Source: Planctomycetota bacterium (GTDB taxonomy: Bacteria; Planctomycetota; GCA-002687715; DRQF01). From it: DNA of 64,000 nucleotides. The stretch covers positions 310,001 through 374,000 of the forward strand of contig JACKGY010000007.1 in the NCBI GenBank assembly GCA_020639295.1, read 5' to 3'. Numbering within the stretch: the first letter of the stretch is position 1; the number at the start of each line of letters is the position of its first letter. This document shows, piece by piece, positions 15,737 through 25,899 of this stretch. Below the pieces are notes generated by a model that saw only the letters and a program-made list of their open reading frames with translations, had not been told where the DNA came from and searched no databases. The position numbers and the translations under genes were made by a program.

Positions 15737-18700
15737 CCCCACGTTCGCTTCTCCTCGTCCTCGCCCTGCCGTTCCTCGCCGCTCTCGCCGTGGCCCAGGA
15801 GCTGCCCGAACTCGACAAGGCGCCGCTGGTTCCCGCGGTCGAAGCCCTCGACCAGGGACTGGAACTCGGCGGACGCTTCAAGCTCCGCTTCGAGTTCGAG
15901 GTGCTCGAGGATCTGGATCGCCCCTACTCGGTCCTGGTGGCCCTACGCTCGGGTGACGTCGAGATCCTCCGTCGCGACCACGCACCGGCGCGGGGTACGG
16001 TGACCTGGAAGAAGGACGAGAAGGTCGTCTACGAGATCGAGTGCCTGTTCCCCTCCGACGCCGCACTCGGCGACGACGAGGAGATCGAGATCGCGGTCGG
16101 CTTCCGCGACCTCCTGGCCCGGAAGAACCTGCCGCCCGACGGCCTCTTCTCCGATCGCCGCGGTTTCGCCGTCTGTGGCCGGATGAAGCGGCCACCGATG
16201 CCCGCGCTGAACACGCCCGAGGCGATCGAGATCAGACTCGAACGGGCGAAGGCGCTGGTCAAGGAAGGCAAGAAGGCCGAGGCCTTCGACTTCCTCGACC
16301 AGGCCTTCCGCATCGCCGAGGACGAGGAGACCAAGCGCCGCTTCCGCGACGGGATCCTGGCCATCGGCCCCTTCGAGGCCCGGGCGATCAACTCGGTCGA
16401 GGAGGGCGTCGTCGCCGCCCGCATCGCCGACGAGAAGACGCGCTACCTGCGCGAGATCAGCGGTCGGCTCTACGACCGTGGCGCCTACCATGGCGCCATC
16501 GCCATTCTCGAGGAGATCGGGGGCACCCTCGAGGAGGCCGGTGGCGCCGCGGTGATCGGCGCGGTCGATGACGCGACCCGGGCCCGAAAGGGCATCCAGG
16601 ACGCGCGCCGCGCCATCGTCGAGCGCATGAGCGACGAGCAACGGGCCACGGCCCGCCATCTGCGCGAGCAGGCCAAGACCGAGGCCGCAATGCTGGACAC
16701 CGCGCGCAAGGAGTTCAAGCGCGGGGAACATGCGATCGCCCGCTACCTCGCCCGCGAGCTCCGGCTGGTCGAGGACGACAAGCTGCGCGCCGAGGCCTAC
16801 CGGCTGCTGGAGGAGATCGAGACCACCATGCTCGAGGCCATGCCGGCCGACGAGCGCCGCAGCGTGGACGACGCGATCAAGCACCCGGCCTGGGCGCGGC
16901 TGGTCACCCGGGCCTCCGAGAACTTCATCTTCATCGGCCCGGATCGCCTGGTCACCGGCATCCCCGAGGACGCGCTGCTGCGCTTCGACCTCGCCTACGT
17001 CGTCCTCACCGACCTCTTCGGCCGCCGACCCAACCCGGAGGGCGACCGGATCACGGTCTTCTTCAAGGAGCTCTGGGACTTCGGCGGCGCCACCGGTGGC
17101 GGCAAGCAGATCAACGTCGGCCGCGCCGACCCGGAGGCCAAGAAGCTGCGGGTCGACACCTCGCTCTACTACCACGAGCTGACCCACTGCATCGACGACA
17201 TGGCTCCGGTCCTCGACGGCTGGCACGAGGGCCTGGCCGACTTCGGCGCCGCCTGCGCCCTGGAGATCGTCGGCCAGGTCGACCAGGCAGTCGCCGCGCG
17301 CAAGCGCTACCGCGAGGCCTTCGAGAACGACTACGTCGATCGTGACCTCGAGTACTGGCGGATCCAGGAGTACGCCCCCAGCGCCGGCTTCTTCTGCCAC
17401 TTCCTCGAGCGCTACTGCGCCGGCAAGCGGGACCTCCACGACTGGGGACCCTACCGGCGCTTCTTCCGCGCGGCGCGGACCGAGATGCCCAAGGACGGCC
17501 GCATTCCCGGCGTCATCCGGGCCCTCGCCCGGCTCTACGTCCGCCTGTTCGATCCGCGCGCCTTCGACGACCTGGTCAGCTTCCGCCTGCCCCTGGTGGC
17601 GAGCGATCGCGAGGCCATCCTGGCCGAGGAAGGCGCCTTCGCCCAGGACGACTTCGAGCGCTTCGAGGACATCGAGGCCAGCGATCGCTTTCCCAACTCG
17701 CCCCTGCCCCGGGATCTGCGCTTCCGCCGCCTCCTGGCCCTGATCGACCGCCGCGGGGCGCGCGACGAGATCGTCCGGATGGCCGGCGAGGAGCTCGGCC
17801 ACGTGCTCGAATGGCAGGTGATCGGCCCCTTCAAGTCGCCGGGTGCCGACCCCGATGCCGTGGTCTTCCCGCCCGAGCTCGAGATCGACTTCGGCAAGCG
17901 CTACCGGTCGGAAGAGAACGAGTGCCGCTGGGCCACGCCCGACCGCGAGCCCTCGGTCCGTCGCGAGGACTGGGGCTGGCTGCACTTCGAGTACGGCTAC
18001 CAGGACGACGCCGCCATCTACGCGCTCAGCCACGTGAGCGTGCCCGAGGCCCAGGACGTCGTCATCCACCTGCGCGCCGACGACGACGTCAGCGTCTTCC
18101 TGCGTGATCGCCTGATCGGCAAGTTCCGCAACTCGGGTCCGAACGGCTCCGCCGGCGTGCCCTGGCGGGGGCCCCGCGCCCTGATGCCGGACGCCCAGCG
18201 CTTTCCGGCGCGGCTCCTCGCGGGCCGCAACAAGCTCCTGGTCAAGGTGAAGAACCGCTGGGGTCCGTCCGGGATGATCTGCGCCATCACCCGCCCGAAC
18301 GGCGAACCGATCCCCGGGCTCGGCAGCGACGCGGCGGCGCCGGCGCGGGTCGACCGCGCCATCGACAAGGCCCCGGGCACGCTGAAGAAGGCCTTCCGTC
18401 AGGTCTTCGACGCCAAGAACTACGCCGGCAAGTTCGAGGTCGCGGTCGGCCGCTTCGACGTCCGCAAGAAACGTCTGGTCGGCCTCGATCGCGACGGCAA
18501 GGTCGCCTGGCGGAAGTACACGGTGCGACCCGGCTTCCCCCGCGACGCGCCGTCGAACCTGATCTGGCTGCGTGACAAGCTCACGCGCGACCTCGACGAC
18601 TTCCGCCTCCTGGTCGAACTCGAGACCGACGGCCAGCGGTCGCCGAAGATCGGGATCATCTGCGACGGCGACGGCTCGAACGATGGCCTCAGCGGTCTCA

Positions 18701-18984
18701 CGATGATCCTCCACCCCGCCGGTGACGGCGTCATGGGCCGCCTCGAACGCTACGATCGTCTGGTCTACCAGTCGGTCCGCCGGCCCCTCGCCAAGCTGAA
18801 AGACGACGAATCGACACGACTCCTGGAACTGCGGCGCGAGCTCGGCCGCATCACGGTCACGCTCGACGGAGCGATGATCTTTGATGCCTGCGACATGCGA
18901 CCGATCGAAAACCGGAATCGTCTGGGCCTCATGACCTGGAACGACGATACTCGCATCGTCGCCCTGGAACTCCAGCGGCGCTGA
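15733..18984 (+). CDS. Large secreted zinc metallopeptidase (HExxH, peptidase-MA-like)
   Basis: 1083 residues. A signal peptide covers residues 1-21 (LLLVLALPFLAALAVAQ). The first 370 residues are alpha-helical and charged. The catalytic centre is HELTH at 481-485, followed by WHEGLADF with Glu499, the pattern of gluzincin-like secreted peptidases of the DUF1570/MA type. The last third contains two beta-rich segments: one near 690-850 (LEWQVIGPFKSPG, then HLRADDDVSVFLRDRLIGKF), like a carbohydrate-binding or PA14-like sandwich, and one at 880-1083. The target is unknown. Coupling to a signalling gene suggests regulated secretion. Confidence 0.78.
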   Translation: MTPRSLLLVLALPFLAALAVAQELPELDKAPLVPAVEALDQGLELGGRFKLRFEFEVLEDLDRPYSVLVALRSGDVEILRRDHAPARGTVTWKKDEKVVYEIECLFPSDAALGDDEEIEIAVGFRDLLARKNLPPDGLFSDRRGFAVCGRMKRPPMPALNTPEAIEIRLERAKALVKEGKKAEAFDFLDQAFRIAEDEETKRRFRDGILAIGPFEARAINSVEEGVVAARIADEKTRYLREISGRLYDRGAYHGAIAILEEIGGTLEEAGGAAVIGAVDDATRARKGIQDARRAIVERMSDEQRATARHLREQAKTEAAMLDTARKEFKRGEHAIARYLARELRLVEDDKLRAEAYRLLEEIETTMLEAMPADERRSVDDAIKHPAWARLVTRASENFIFIGPDRLVTGIPEDALLRFDLAYVVLTDLFGRRPNPEGDRITVFFKELWDFGGATGGGKQINVGRADPEAKKLRVDTSLYYHELTHCIDDMAPVLDGWHEGLADFGAACALEIVGQVDQAVAARKRYREAFENDYVDRDLEYWRIQEYAPSAGFFCHFLERYCAGKRDLHDWGPYRRFFRAARTEMPKDGRIPGVIRALARLYVRLFDPRAFDDLVSFRLPLVASDREAILAEEGAFAQDDFERFEDIEASDRFPNSPLPRDLRFRRLLALIDRRGARDEIVRMAGEELGHVLEWQVIGPFKSPGADPDAVVFPPELEIDFGKRYRSEENECRWATPDREPSVRREDWGWLHFEYGYQDDAAIYALSHVSVPEAQDVVIHLRADDDVSVFLRDRLIGKFRNSGPNGSAGVPWRGPRALMPDAQRFPARLLAGRNKLLVKVKNRWGPSGMICAITRPNGEPIPGLGSDAAAPARVDRAIDKAPGTLKKAFRQVFDAKNYAGKFEVAVGRFDVRKKRLVGLDRDGKVAWRKYTVRPGFPRDAPSNLIWLRDKLTRDLDDFRLLVELETDGQRSPKIGIICDGDGSNDGLSGLTMILHPAGDGVMGRLERYDRLVYQSVRRPLAKLKDDESTRLLELRRELGRITVTLDGAMIFDACDMRPIENRNRLGLMTWNDDTRIVALELQRR

Positions 18985-19232
18985 AGTCCAGACCTTGCCG
19001 GAAGGACTGGAAGCCGAGCCCGGCGAGGGCAACGGGATCGGGGGGGCCCGTCCCGAATCCAGGCCGGTTTCCCGCCGTTGACCGAGAGTCCCGCGCGGAA
19101 CCGAAGACGCTCCTGATCGCCGACGATCACGTTCACGGCATCATGCCGGATCGGTTCCCGCGGCCTCGTCGTGAATCACGAGGTTCGTCATCGTGGTAGC
19201 CGGCCGCGATGGCACGCGAGAAGGAAGCCGTC

Positions 19233-21698
19233 ATGAACCAGCTCCGCATCCTGATCCTGATCCTGTCGACCTCGCCGCTCCTGTTGGCCCAGGGAACGGC
19301 CCTCCCACCCCAGATGGAAGCCGTCACGATCTACCGCGACGCCGACAACTGGGCCCACGTCTTCTCGACTTCCGAGATCGCCGCCTACTACGGTTTCGGT
19401 CTGGCGCAGATGCGCGACCTTCCGCTCACGACGGCCCGCATCTTCGCCCTCGCCTCCGGCGAGCTGGCCCTGCACGTCGGTCCCGGACCGGCCATCCAGG
19501 GCAAGCCGAACTTCCACGTCGGCATCGATCTCCGCACCAGGCTGTGGCGGATCGCGGAGATCGCCAACATCCAGAAGGCGAACCTCCCGGTCGACATCCG
19601 TCGGCTGCTGGCCGCCTACGTGGCCGGCATCAACGAGGGGCGACTCGAGTGGCTCGCCCAGGCGCCGCAGCTGGTCTTCAACACCGAACCGCTCGCCTAC
19701 GATCTGGCCACGGTCCAGCGGCTCCTGTCGCGACCGGTCACGCTGGACGACGTGCTCCGCCACGGCGTCCAGATCAACGGGCTCACGGCGATGAACGTGG
19801 CCGACGCCATGGCCGAGAGCGATGATCCCGGGGTCAAGGAGGACCCGCTCCGGACGGCGTCGAACAGCTTCGCGGTCGGTGTCCAGGCCTCGCTGGAGAA
19901 CGGACCGATGACCATCGCCGATCCGCACCTCGCCTTCGAGGATCTCGGGCAGCTCAGGACCTACTTCGCCCAGATCTCCGGGGGTGGCGCTTCCGTCGCC
20001 GGCATCAGCTTCCCGGGCTTTCCGGCCATCGCGATGGGCTTCAACGACAAGCTCTCCTGGGCGATCACCTCGAACAACCCGGACTTCGTCGACGTCTGGA
20101 AGACGTCGACGGCCGGGAACGGCTCGACCTTCCTCTACGATGGGCAGCAGCGGCCGATCATCCGCAAGACGGTGACGATCGACGTCTGGGACCCGACCAC
20201 GAACCTGATCAGCCAGCAGAGCCACGTCATCTCCTATGCCGGCCGCTACCAGCGCCCGATCGTCCGCGAACTCCAGAACAGCGCGACCCAGCCCCCCACC
20301 TTGCCGAGCGGCACCATCTGGTATGCCGGTTCCACCTTCGACACCACACGTTCGCTCTGGGAGTTCTTCATCCGCCTCGGCCAGGCCAAGTCCTTCGCCG
20401 ACGCGAAGACCGCCTTCGCGATGAACGTGATCCTCGCCAACAACTTCCTGTTCACCGACGACCAGGGCAACATGGGCTACGTCTGGACCGGCCGCGTTCC
20501 CCTGCGCCCGGCGCCCACGCCGGGCACCGACTGGTCGATGATCCAGGACGGCTCCAGTTCGGCCTACCAGTGGCAGACCGTGCATGGTCCCGGCCAGCTC
20601 CCCTGGGAGGAACTCCCCCACGACGGCGGCCCGACCTACGCCGACACCAAGTGGTTGCAGTGCAACTCGCTTCCGGACACGGTCAGGCCGGGCACCACGA
20701 TGGACCTGACCAAGTACCCCGAGTACATGGTGCATCCCTACACCACGCCCTTGACCTGGCGTCAGAAGCGCGGTCGCGAGCTCTTCGACTCGGTCGAACA
20801 GCTCACCGCGGCCCAGCTCCGCCAGTTCGCCATCGAGGACCGCGACATGTGGTGGCGCGAGCTCTGTCCCCTCGCCGAGGTGGTCATGGACGAGTTCGCG
20901 CTCTGGCGCTTCGGCAACCTCGCCGCCACCTTCGAGCTTCTGCGTGATTGGGACCTGTCGACGGCTCCCGATCGCGCCGAGCCGCTCATCGCCCATCTGG
21001 TCTGGGCCTGCTACGCCCGCGAGGTCCACCGCGCACAGGAGCTCGGCAAGCCTTTGCCCTCCTATGCCGACTTCAGCTACCCCGAGCAGCTTCCCGACCT
21101 CGCCACCTTCAAGAGTCCGGCCTGGCGCAACAACCGGCGCATCCTGGCTTCGGCCCTGATGCGCGCCGACGACATCTGGCGCCAATGCATCAATCCGGTC
21201 ATGACCAACCTGGTATTCCCGCTCTCACCCTGGACGCCGACGCCCTTCGCCGCGCTGCCCTCCACGCCGGCCGTCTGGGGGACGGCGCATTACATCGACA
21301 TGACGCCCCTCACCGCGCCTGCGAACGTCGCGGCCTACCCGGTGGCGGGTTCGACGGCCTCGATGCTCGCACTCGGCAACACCCAGATCACCAAGCCCTG
21401 GCATACGATCCTCGAGAACGTGACCATCCTGGGCACGACCGGCACCCTGGTGAATCTGCCGATCGACTCCGGCGCCCACACGCTGCTCCAGGTCACGCTG
21501 AGGCCGAATGGGCCCGATGCCTGGTTCCTGGAGGCGATCGGTCCCAGCGAGGTCTCCAGCGATCCGGCGCGCTATCGCTACGTGGCCGACTTCGCCGCCG
21601 GGAACTGGCGGCCCTTCAAGACCGACGTCAACGGCGTATCCCTGACCGCGACCTCGTCGGACTCGCGCAACGTCGACGTCAACGCGATCGCGCCCTGA
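19233..21698 (+). CDS. Penicillin acylase family N-terminal-nucleophile hydrolase, copy 1
   Basis: 821 residues from ATG 19233 with GAAGGAAG upstream; an earlier in-frame ATG at 19209 is less likely. Signal peptide residues 1-20 end near LLLAQG. The family layout is clear: an alpha chain with YGFGLAQMRDLP, then the self-cleavage point before Ser210 in ASNSFAVG, followed by MTIADPHL, the usual oxyanion-pocket region. ISFPGFPAIAMGFNDKLSWAITSNNPD also fits the family. Such enzymes hydrolyse amides, for example acyl-homoserine lactones, penicillins or N-acyl lipids; the substrate here is unknown. A close paralogue follows. Confidence 0.88.
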   Translation: MNQLRILILILSTSPLLLAQGTALPPQMEAVTIYRDADNWAHVFSTSEIAAYYGFGLAQMRDLPLTTARIFALASGELALHVGPGPAIQGKPNFHVGIDLRTRLWRIAEIANIQKANLPVDIRRLLAAYVAGINEGRLEWLAQAPQLVFNTEPLAYDLATVQRLLSRPVTLDDVLRHGVQINGLTAMNVADAMAESDDPGVKEDPLRTASNSFAVGVQASLENGPMTIADPHLAFEDLGQLRTYFAQISGGGASVAGISFPGFPAIAMGFNDKLSWAITSNNPDFVDVWKTSTAGNGSTFLYDGQQRPIIRKTVTIDVWDPTTNLISQQSHVISYAGRYQRPIVRELQNSATQPPTLPSGTIWYAGSTFDTTRSLWEFFIRLGQAKSFADAKTAFAMNVILANNFLFTDDQGNMGYVWTGRVPLRPAPTPGTDWSMIQDGSSSAYQWQTVHGPGQLPWEELPHDGGPTYADTKWLQCNSLPDTVRPGTTMDLTKYPEYMVHPYTTPLTWRQKRGRELFDSVEQLTAAQLRQFAIEDRDMWWRELCPLAEVVMDEFALWRFGNLAATFELLRDWDLSTAPDRAEPLIAHLVWACYAREVHRAQELGKPLPSYADFSYPEQLPDLATFKSPAWRNNRRILASALMRADDIWRQCINPVMTNLVFPLSPWTPTPFAALPSTPAVWGTAHYIDMTPLTAPANVAAYPVAGSTASMLALGNTQITKPWHTILENVTILGTTGTLVNLPIDSGAHTLLQVTLRPNGPDAWFLEAIGPSEVSSDPARYRYVADFAAGNWRPFKTDVNGVSLTATSSDSRNVDVNAIAP

Positions 21699-21719
21699 AC
21701 CGCCGTCGCTCACTCGGCC

Positions 21720-21767
21720 GGGTCGCCCGCGAGTCTCCGGAACCTCGCGGGCGACCCTCGCGTTTTC
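21720..21767 (+). terminator. Intrinsic terminator after the first acylase gene
   Basis: Perfect 14-bp stem GGGTCGCCCGCGAG (21720-21733) with CTCGCGGGCGACCC (21744-21757), a 10-base loop, then TCGCGTTTTCG. It starts 22 bases after the stop codon and would end transcription before the second acylase gene, so the two paralogues probably have separate promoters. Confidence 0.82.
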
Positions 21768-22103
21768 GCATCGTCGACTCGCGACCATGCCGACTCCGAA
21801 AACAGGATTCCCTTGTTCGGCCAGGAGCCGATCTGCAGACTGCCTCCAGCGTCATCTTCGAGACGACGCGACGGATCGGGAAGACGCGAATCGAGGTGGG
21901 CACGGCCGCCGGGAGTCACCGAGCATTCCCGGGCGATTCTCGCCCGCGCAACCACCGTTCGATCCGGATCGAGGCGTAGATTCCATCGCTCGCCATTCGC
22001 GAGCCTGAACAAGTCCGGCTCTCGGTCCGTATCGACCTCGTTCGCGGCGCAGTGAGTGTTCGTGCCCGGAGCCCTGATGCTCCGGCGCTGGAAGGAGGCG
22101 ATC
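21768..22103 (+). other. Intergenic region and leader of the second acylase gene
   Basis: About 330 bases with no convincing gene. A small hairpin lies at 21930-21946 (7-bp stem, 3-base loop). At its right end GGAAGGAGG (22090-22098) is a strong SD site placed six bases before TTG 22104, which decides the start of the next gene. The promoter is expected here, because the region follows a terminator, but no clear -35/-10 pair was found. Confidence 0.5.
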
Positions 22104-24554
22104 TTGAAGACCCTGAAATGCCTGGTCATCGGCCTGACTCTCGGCCTCTCGTCCCTGGGCAGCAACCCGACTGCCGCGCAACAGTCGACGGTGACGATCC
22201 ACCGTGACGCCCAGGGGATCGCGCATGTCTTCGCCACCGAGGCCGAGGCGGCCTGGTACGGCTTCGGACTGAGCCAGTTCCGGGACCTGCCGGTCACGAC
22301 CATGCGGAACCTGGTCGTCGCCTCGGCCGAGGCCGCCCTCTATCTCGGCCCCGGCCACGACACCGGCAACGGCATGGGTCTCAACGTCTCGCTCGACCTC
22401 AGGGAACGACTCTGGCGCATCGAGGAGATCGCCGATCGGCAGGAGCAGGTGTTGCCGGAGGACATCGAGCGGCTCCTGACCGCCTACGCGGCCGGCCTCG
22501 ATGCCGGACGGATCGAGTGGTCGGGCAAGACCGCCGTCCTGGCCAACAACACGGCCCCCGAGTCCTTCGATCAGGCCACCGTGAATCGCCTGCTCTCGCG
22601 GCCGATCCGGGCCAAGGACGTCCTGCGCCTCGGGGTGCACGTGAATGCCCTGGTGGCGATGAACGTCGCCCATGGTCTGGCCGGATCCGATGACCCCAAG
22701 GCCTCTGAGTCGACGCTGAGGCGGGCTTCCAACAGCTTCGCGATCGGCATCGAAGCCTCGCTCGAGAACGCGGCGATGACCGTCGCCGACCCACACCTCG
22801 AGTTCGAATCGATCCCGGAGTTCCGCTCCTACTTCGGCCAGATCAGCCAGGGGAACCGGAGCATCGCGGGCATCAGCTTCCCGGGCTTCCCGGCGATCGC
22901 GATGGGCTTCAGCGACGAGCTGTCCTGGGCGATCACCTCGAACAACCCCGACTACGTCGACGTCTGGCGGGCACCCAGTTCGGGCTTCGGCAAGACCTTC
23001 CTCTTCGATGGCCAGCAGAAGGCCATCATCGACGAGAGCGTCGTCATCGACGTCTGGGACCCGAACACGGGGCTGATCACCAGCCAGACGCATCAGCGTT
23101 CCTATGCCGGCAGCCACTCCCGGCCGATCGTCCGTTCGCTCCAGAAGTCCGGTCCGCAGGGCCAGGCATCACCCCAGGGCGAGATCTTCTACGCCGGCTC
23201 GACCTTCGATTCCGACCACAGCCTCTGGGAGTTCTTCATCCGTCTCGGCCAGGCTCACGACACGCTCGAGGCCCTGCGCCTGTTCGAGCTCGAGGCGATC
23301 ACCGGCTACAACTTCCTGATCGCGGATCGCGGCGGCAACCTGGGCTACATCTGGTCGGGCCGTCTGCCGCGCCGTGGCAGTCCGACTCCGGGGACGACCT
23401 GGTCCATGGTCCAGGACGGCAGCCTCTCGGCCTATCAGTGGCAGGACGTCCATCCGGTCTCCGAGCTTCCGGTCGAGTACCTCGCACGCGGCGCGGCCGA
23501 AGGTGCCGAGCGCTACAAGTGGCTGCAGTGCAACTGTCTCCCCGACACGGTCCGCCCCGACACGGACATGGACCTGAGCGGATTCCCGAGCTACATGGTC
23601 CACCCGGACCGGACCCCTTTCACCTGGCGGCAGCTTCGCGGCCGCGAACTCCTGGGTTCGAGGAGCCAGCTCTCCGCCCAGGATCTGCGGGACTTCGCGA
23701 TCGACGACCTCGACCTCTGGTGGCGCTCGGCCTGGCCGCTGGTGAAGGAGGTCGCGGACGAGTTCGTCCTGTGGAAGTACCCGAACATCGGCCAGACGCT
23801 GGAATTGATGGCGGACTGGGACCTGGCCACCGACCCCACCCGCTCCGAGCCGCTCATCTCCCACCTCGTCCGTGCCGCCTACGACGAAGGACTTCGGCAG
23901 CTCGTCGCGGTCGGTCGCAAGCCGCGGTCGCTCGACCTGTTCGACTATCCCGACGAACTGCCCTCGCTCGCCGAGTGGCAGAGCAATGACTGGGACGAGA
24001 ACCGCCAGGTCATGGCCGCCGCGATCCTCCGCGCCGACGACCTCTGGCGCAGCTCGCTCAATCCACTGATGCCGGCACTCGAGTTCGCGGCCTCGCCCTG
24101 GACCCCGATGCCCTTCGCCGGCCTGCCCCATGGACCCGCCGTCTGGGGCAGCGCGCACTACCTCCATCTGACGCCGGCGAGCTGGGCGACGAGCGCCGCG
24201 GCCTACCCCGTCGCCGGCAACATCAGCATGCTCGCCCTGGGCAGCTCCCGGCAGTCGGGTCCGGCAGACTCCATCCTGCAGGGTATCGGCATCCTCGGGC
24301 AGGTGGGCGAGCTGATCAACGTTCCGCTCGACTCGGGCGCGCACAACCTGCTCCAGGTCACGCTGCGCCGGAGCGGAGCGGAAGCCTGGTTCCTGCAGGT
24401 GCTCGGCCCGAGTGAGGTCACCGACGACCCCGACCGCTACGCCAGCGCCGCCGACTTCGCCGCCGGCACCTGGCGTCGCCTGCTGCTCGACGAGTTCGAG
24501 CTCGCCAGCACGAGCACCGACAGCCAGGTCCTGGCCGCGCCCTCGTTCCCCTGA
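22104..24554 (+). CDS. Penicillin acylase family N-terminal-nucleophile hydrolase, copy 2
   Basis: 816 residues from TTG 22104, chosen because GGAAGGAGG stands just before it and the translation then begins with a clean signal peptide (MKTLKCLVIGLTLGLSS to about TAAQQ). The predicted nucleophile is Ser209 in ASNSFAIG, followed by MTVADPHLEF. It follows copy 1 along its whole length with more than half of residues identical by eye, including YGFGLSQFRDLP, ISFPGFPAIAMGF and RGRELLGS. The pair looks like an old tandem duplication now under separate control. Substrate unknown. It converges on comF with 12 bases between. Confidence 0.88.
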   Translation: MKTLKCLVIGLTLGLSSLGSNPTAAQQSTVTIHRDAQGIAHVFATEAEAAWYGFGLSQFRDLPVTTMRNLVVASAEAALYLGPGHDTGNGMGLNVSLDLRERLWRIEEIADRQEQVLPEDIERLLTAYAAGLDAGRIEWSGKTAVLANNTAPESFDQATVNRLLSRPIRAKDVLRLGVHVNALVAMNVAHGLAGSDDPKASESTLRRASNSFAIGIEASLENAAMTVADPHLEFESIPEFRSYFGQISQGNRSIAGISFPGFPAIAMGFSDELSWAITSNNPDYVDVWRAPSSGFGKTFLFDGQQKAIIDESVVIDVWDPNTGLITSQTHQRSYAGSHSRPIVRSLQKSGPQGQASPQGEIFYAGSTFDSDHSLWEFFIRLGQAHDTLEALRLFELEAITGYNFLIADRGGNLGYIWSGRLPRRGSPTPGTTWSMVQDGSLSAYQWQDVHPVSELPVEYLARGAAEGAERYKWLQCNCLPDTVRPDTDMDLSGFPSYMVHPDRTPFTWRQLRGRELLGSRSQLSAQDLRDFAIDDLDLWWRSAWPLVKEVADEFVLWKYPNIGQTLELMADWDLATDPTRSEPLISHLVRAAYDEGLRQLVAVGRKPRSLDLFDYPDELPSLAEWQSNDWDENRQVMAAAILRADDLWRSSLNPLMPALEFAASPWTPMPFAGLPHGPAVWGSAHYLHLTPASWATSAAAYPVAGNISMLALGSSRQSGPADSILQGIGILGQVGELINVPLDSGAHNLLQVTLRRSGAEAWFLQVLGPSEVTDDPDRYASAADFAAGTWRRLLLDEFELASTSTDSQVLAAPSFP

Positions 24555-24566
24555 CGAGGGCCGGGC

Positions 24567-25310
24567 TCAGGCCGTCCTGGCCGCCGCCAGCGCCCGCAGC
24601 TCGCGGGCGCCGGCGGCGCGCAGGGCGCCGGCGAAGGCGGTGAGGGTCGCGCCGGTGGTGATCACGTCGTCGACCATGAGAACGCGACGCCCCATGACCC
24701 TGGCGTCGATCTGGAAGGCCGAGGCGGCGAGACGCCGTCGCGCGGCTCGACCTCGACCGACCTGATGGACGAGATCGACCCGCCGGGCCCAGCCCGGCCG
24801 AAGGGGCGCGCCGAGGACCTGGGGTAGGCCCGCTGCGAGCGCCGTCGCCTGATTGAATCCTCGCCGGAGGAGCCGGTCCCTCGCGAGGGGAACCGGAAGG
24901 ATGAGGTCCACGTCCACCAGCTCGCCGGCCGCGCGCAGGCTGGCCGCGTAGGCGGCGAGGAGGTCGGCGAGCGGCAAGGCGGCGGCGCGGAGGGGTTCAT
25001 ACTTCAGGCGCCGCAACAACCGGCCGAGCCCACCCTGGTAGGGGCCGAGGACGACGAGACCGGCCCAGGGAGGGCGACGTCGTCGGCAGGCCAGGCAGCG
25101 TCGGCGGCCGAAGGTCGCCATGGCCGCGGGCAGCCCACAGACCGGGCAGGACGACGCGGGATCGCAGAGGCCGAGTTCGCCCAGACAGCGCCGGCAGAGT
25201 CGCCGCGGCCAGGGACCGGGCTCAGGGCTGGCGCAGAGCAGGCAGAGCTCCGGAAGCAGCAGGTCGGCCAGGGCCTCGCCGAAAGCGCCGATGAGACGGC
25301 CGACGCTCAT
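24567..25310 (-). CDS. comF: ComF family phosphoribosyltransferase-like protein
   Basis: 247 residues. Four cysteine pairs in the N-terminal part (C23/C26, C39/C42, C55/C58, C72/C75) form the zinc-binding region of ComF. The C-terminal PRTase domain has the PRPP loop VDDVITTGAT at 213-222. In naturally transformable bacteria ComF helps move incoming single-stranded DNA; in others its role is unclear. No other competence gene is nearby. It follows the membrane protein at 25330 by 19 bases, so the two may be co-transcribed. Confidence 0.88.
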   Translation of the reverse strand: MSVGRLIGAFGEALADLLLPELCLLCASPEPGPWPRRLCRRCLGELGLCDPASSCPVCGLPAAMATFGRRRCLACRRRRPPWAGLVVLGPYQGGLGRLLRRLKYEPLRAAALPLADLLAAYAASLRAAGELVDVDLILPVPLARDRLLRRGFNQATALAAGLPQVLGAPLRPGWARRVDLVHQVGRGRAARRRLAASAFQIDARVMGRRVLMVDDVITTGATLTAFAGALRAAGARELRALAAARTA

Positions 25311-25329
25311 CGCCGACCTCGAGGCTTCC

Positions 25330-25899
25330 TCAGCCGAGTTGCGAGGCGCGGCGGACCCGGTCGGGGCGCTTGATCGGGTGCGGGATCTTCAGGTTGTTGC
25401 GGATGCGCGCCACGTAGAGGTCGACCGTGTCGTCGGGCTGCTGCGGGATGCCGAGCAGCTTGCCGATCTCCTTGGTGAGAACCATGTTCTCCTCGAAGGG
25501 CCACTGGTACTCGGTCACCACCTCCTGGACGAGGCGGCGGAACGAGGCCTTGCTCCAGGCGCGGGAGAGGTAGTTCAACACGCCGATCATCAGCGCGATG
25601 AGACCGAGCTGGGCCAGGACCTGGACCGGGAGGCCCAGCCCATCGACGAGGCCGACATGGCCCGGCTGGGCGCTGCCGCAGATCTCGAGGACGATGGCGA
25701 CGACCACGCAGAGGTAGCCGAGAATGATCTGGTTGCGCTTGAAGACCGAGGACTTCAGGTCGCGAAGCCGACCACGGTAGATTCCGAAGGCCTCCTCGAG
25801 GATGTGCTTCGGCTTCTTCATCTGCACGGCGCAGCAGATGAAGAAGAGGCCTACCGTCGCCAGGGCGAGGGCGAGGAAATCGTAGTCGGCGTCGCTCAT
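25330..25899 (-). CDS. Three-helix membrane protein of unknown function
   Basis: 189 residues. Hydrophobic segments lie at about residues 8-25, 58-76 and 92-112; a soluble helical tail of 75 residues follows, rich in basic residues near the end (NNLKIPHPIKRPDRVRR). The tail could contact nucleic acid or the ribosome, but no motif proves it. ATG 25899 is preceded by AGAGG. Its start faces gatC across 276 bases that probably hold both promoters; I saw nothing distinctive there. Confidence 0.65.
   Translation of the reverse strand: MSDADYDFLALALATVGLFFICCAVQMKKPKHILEEAFGIYRGRLRDLKSSVFKRNQIILGYLCVVVAIVLEICGSAQPGHVGLVDGLGLPVQVLAQLGLIALMIGVLNYLSRAWSKASFRRLVQEVVTEYQWPFEENMVLTKEIGKLLGIPQQPDDTVDLYVARIRNNLKIPHPIKRPDRVRRASQLG

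Noticed and set aside
15943..19032. Very long minus-strand open frame opposite the metallopeptidase gene
   Set aside because: Opposite-strand frames stay open in GC-rich genes. The product has no domain-like segments, while the plus strand carries a signal peptide and HELTH motif.
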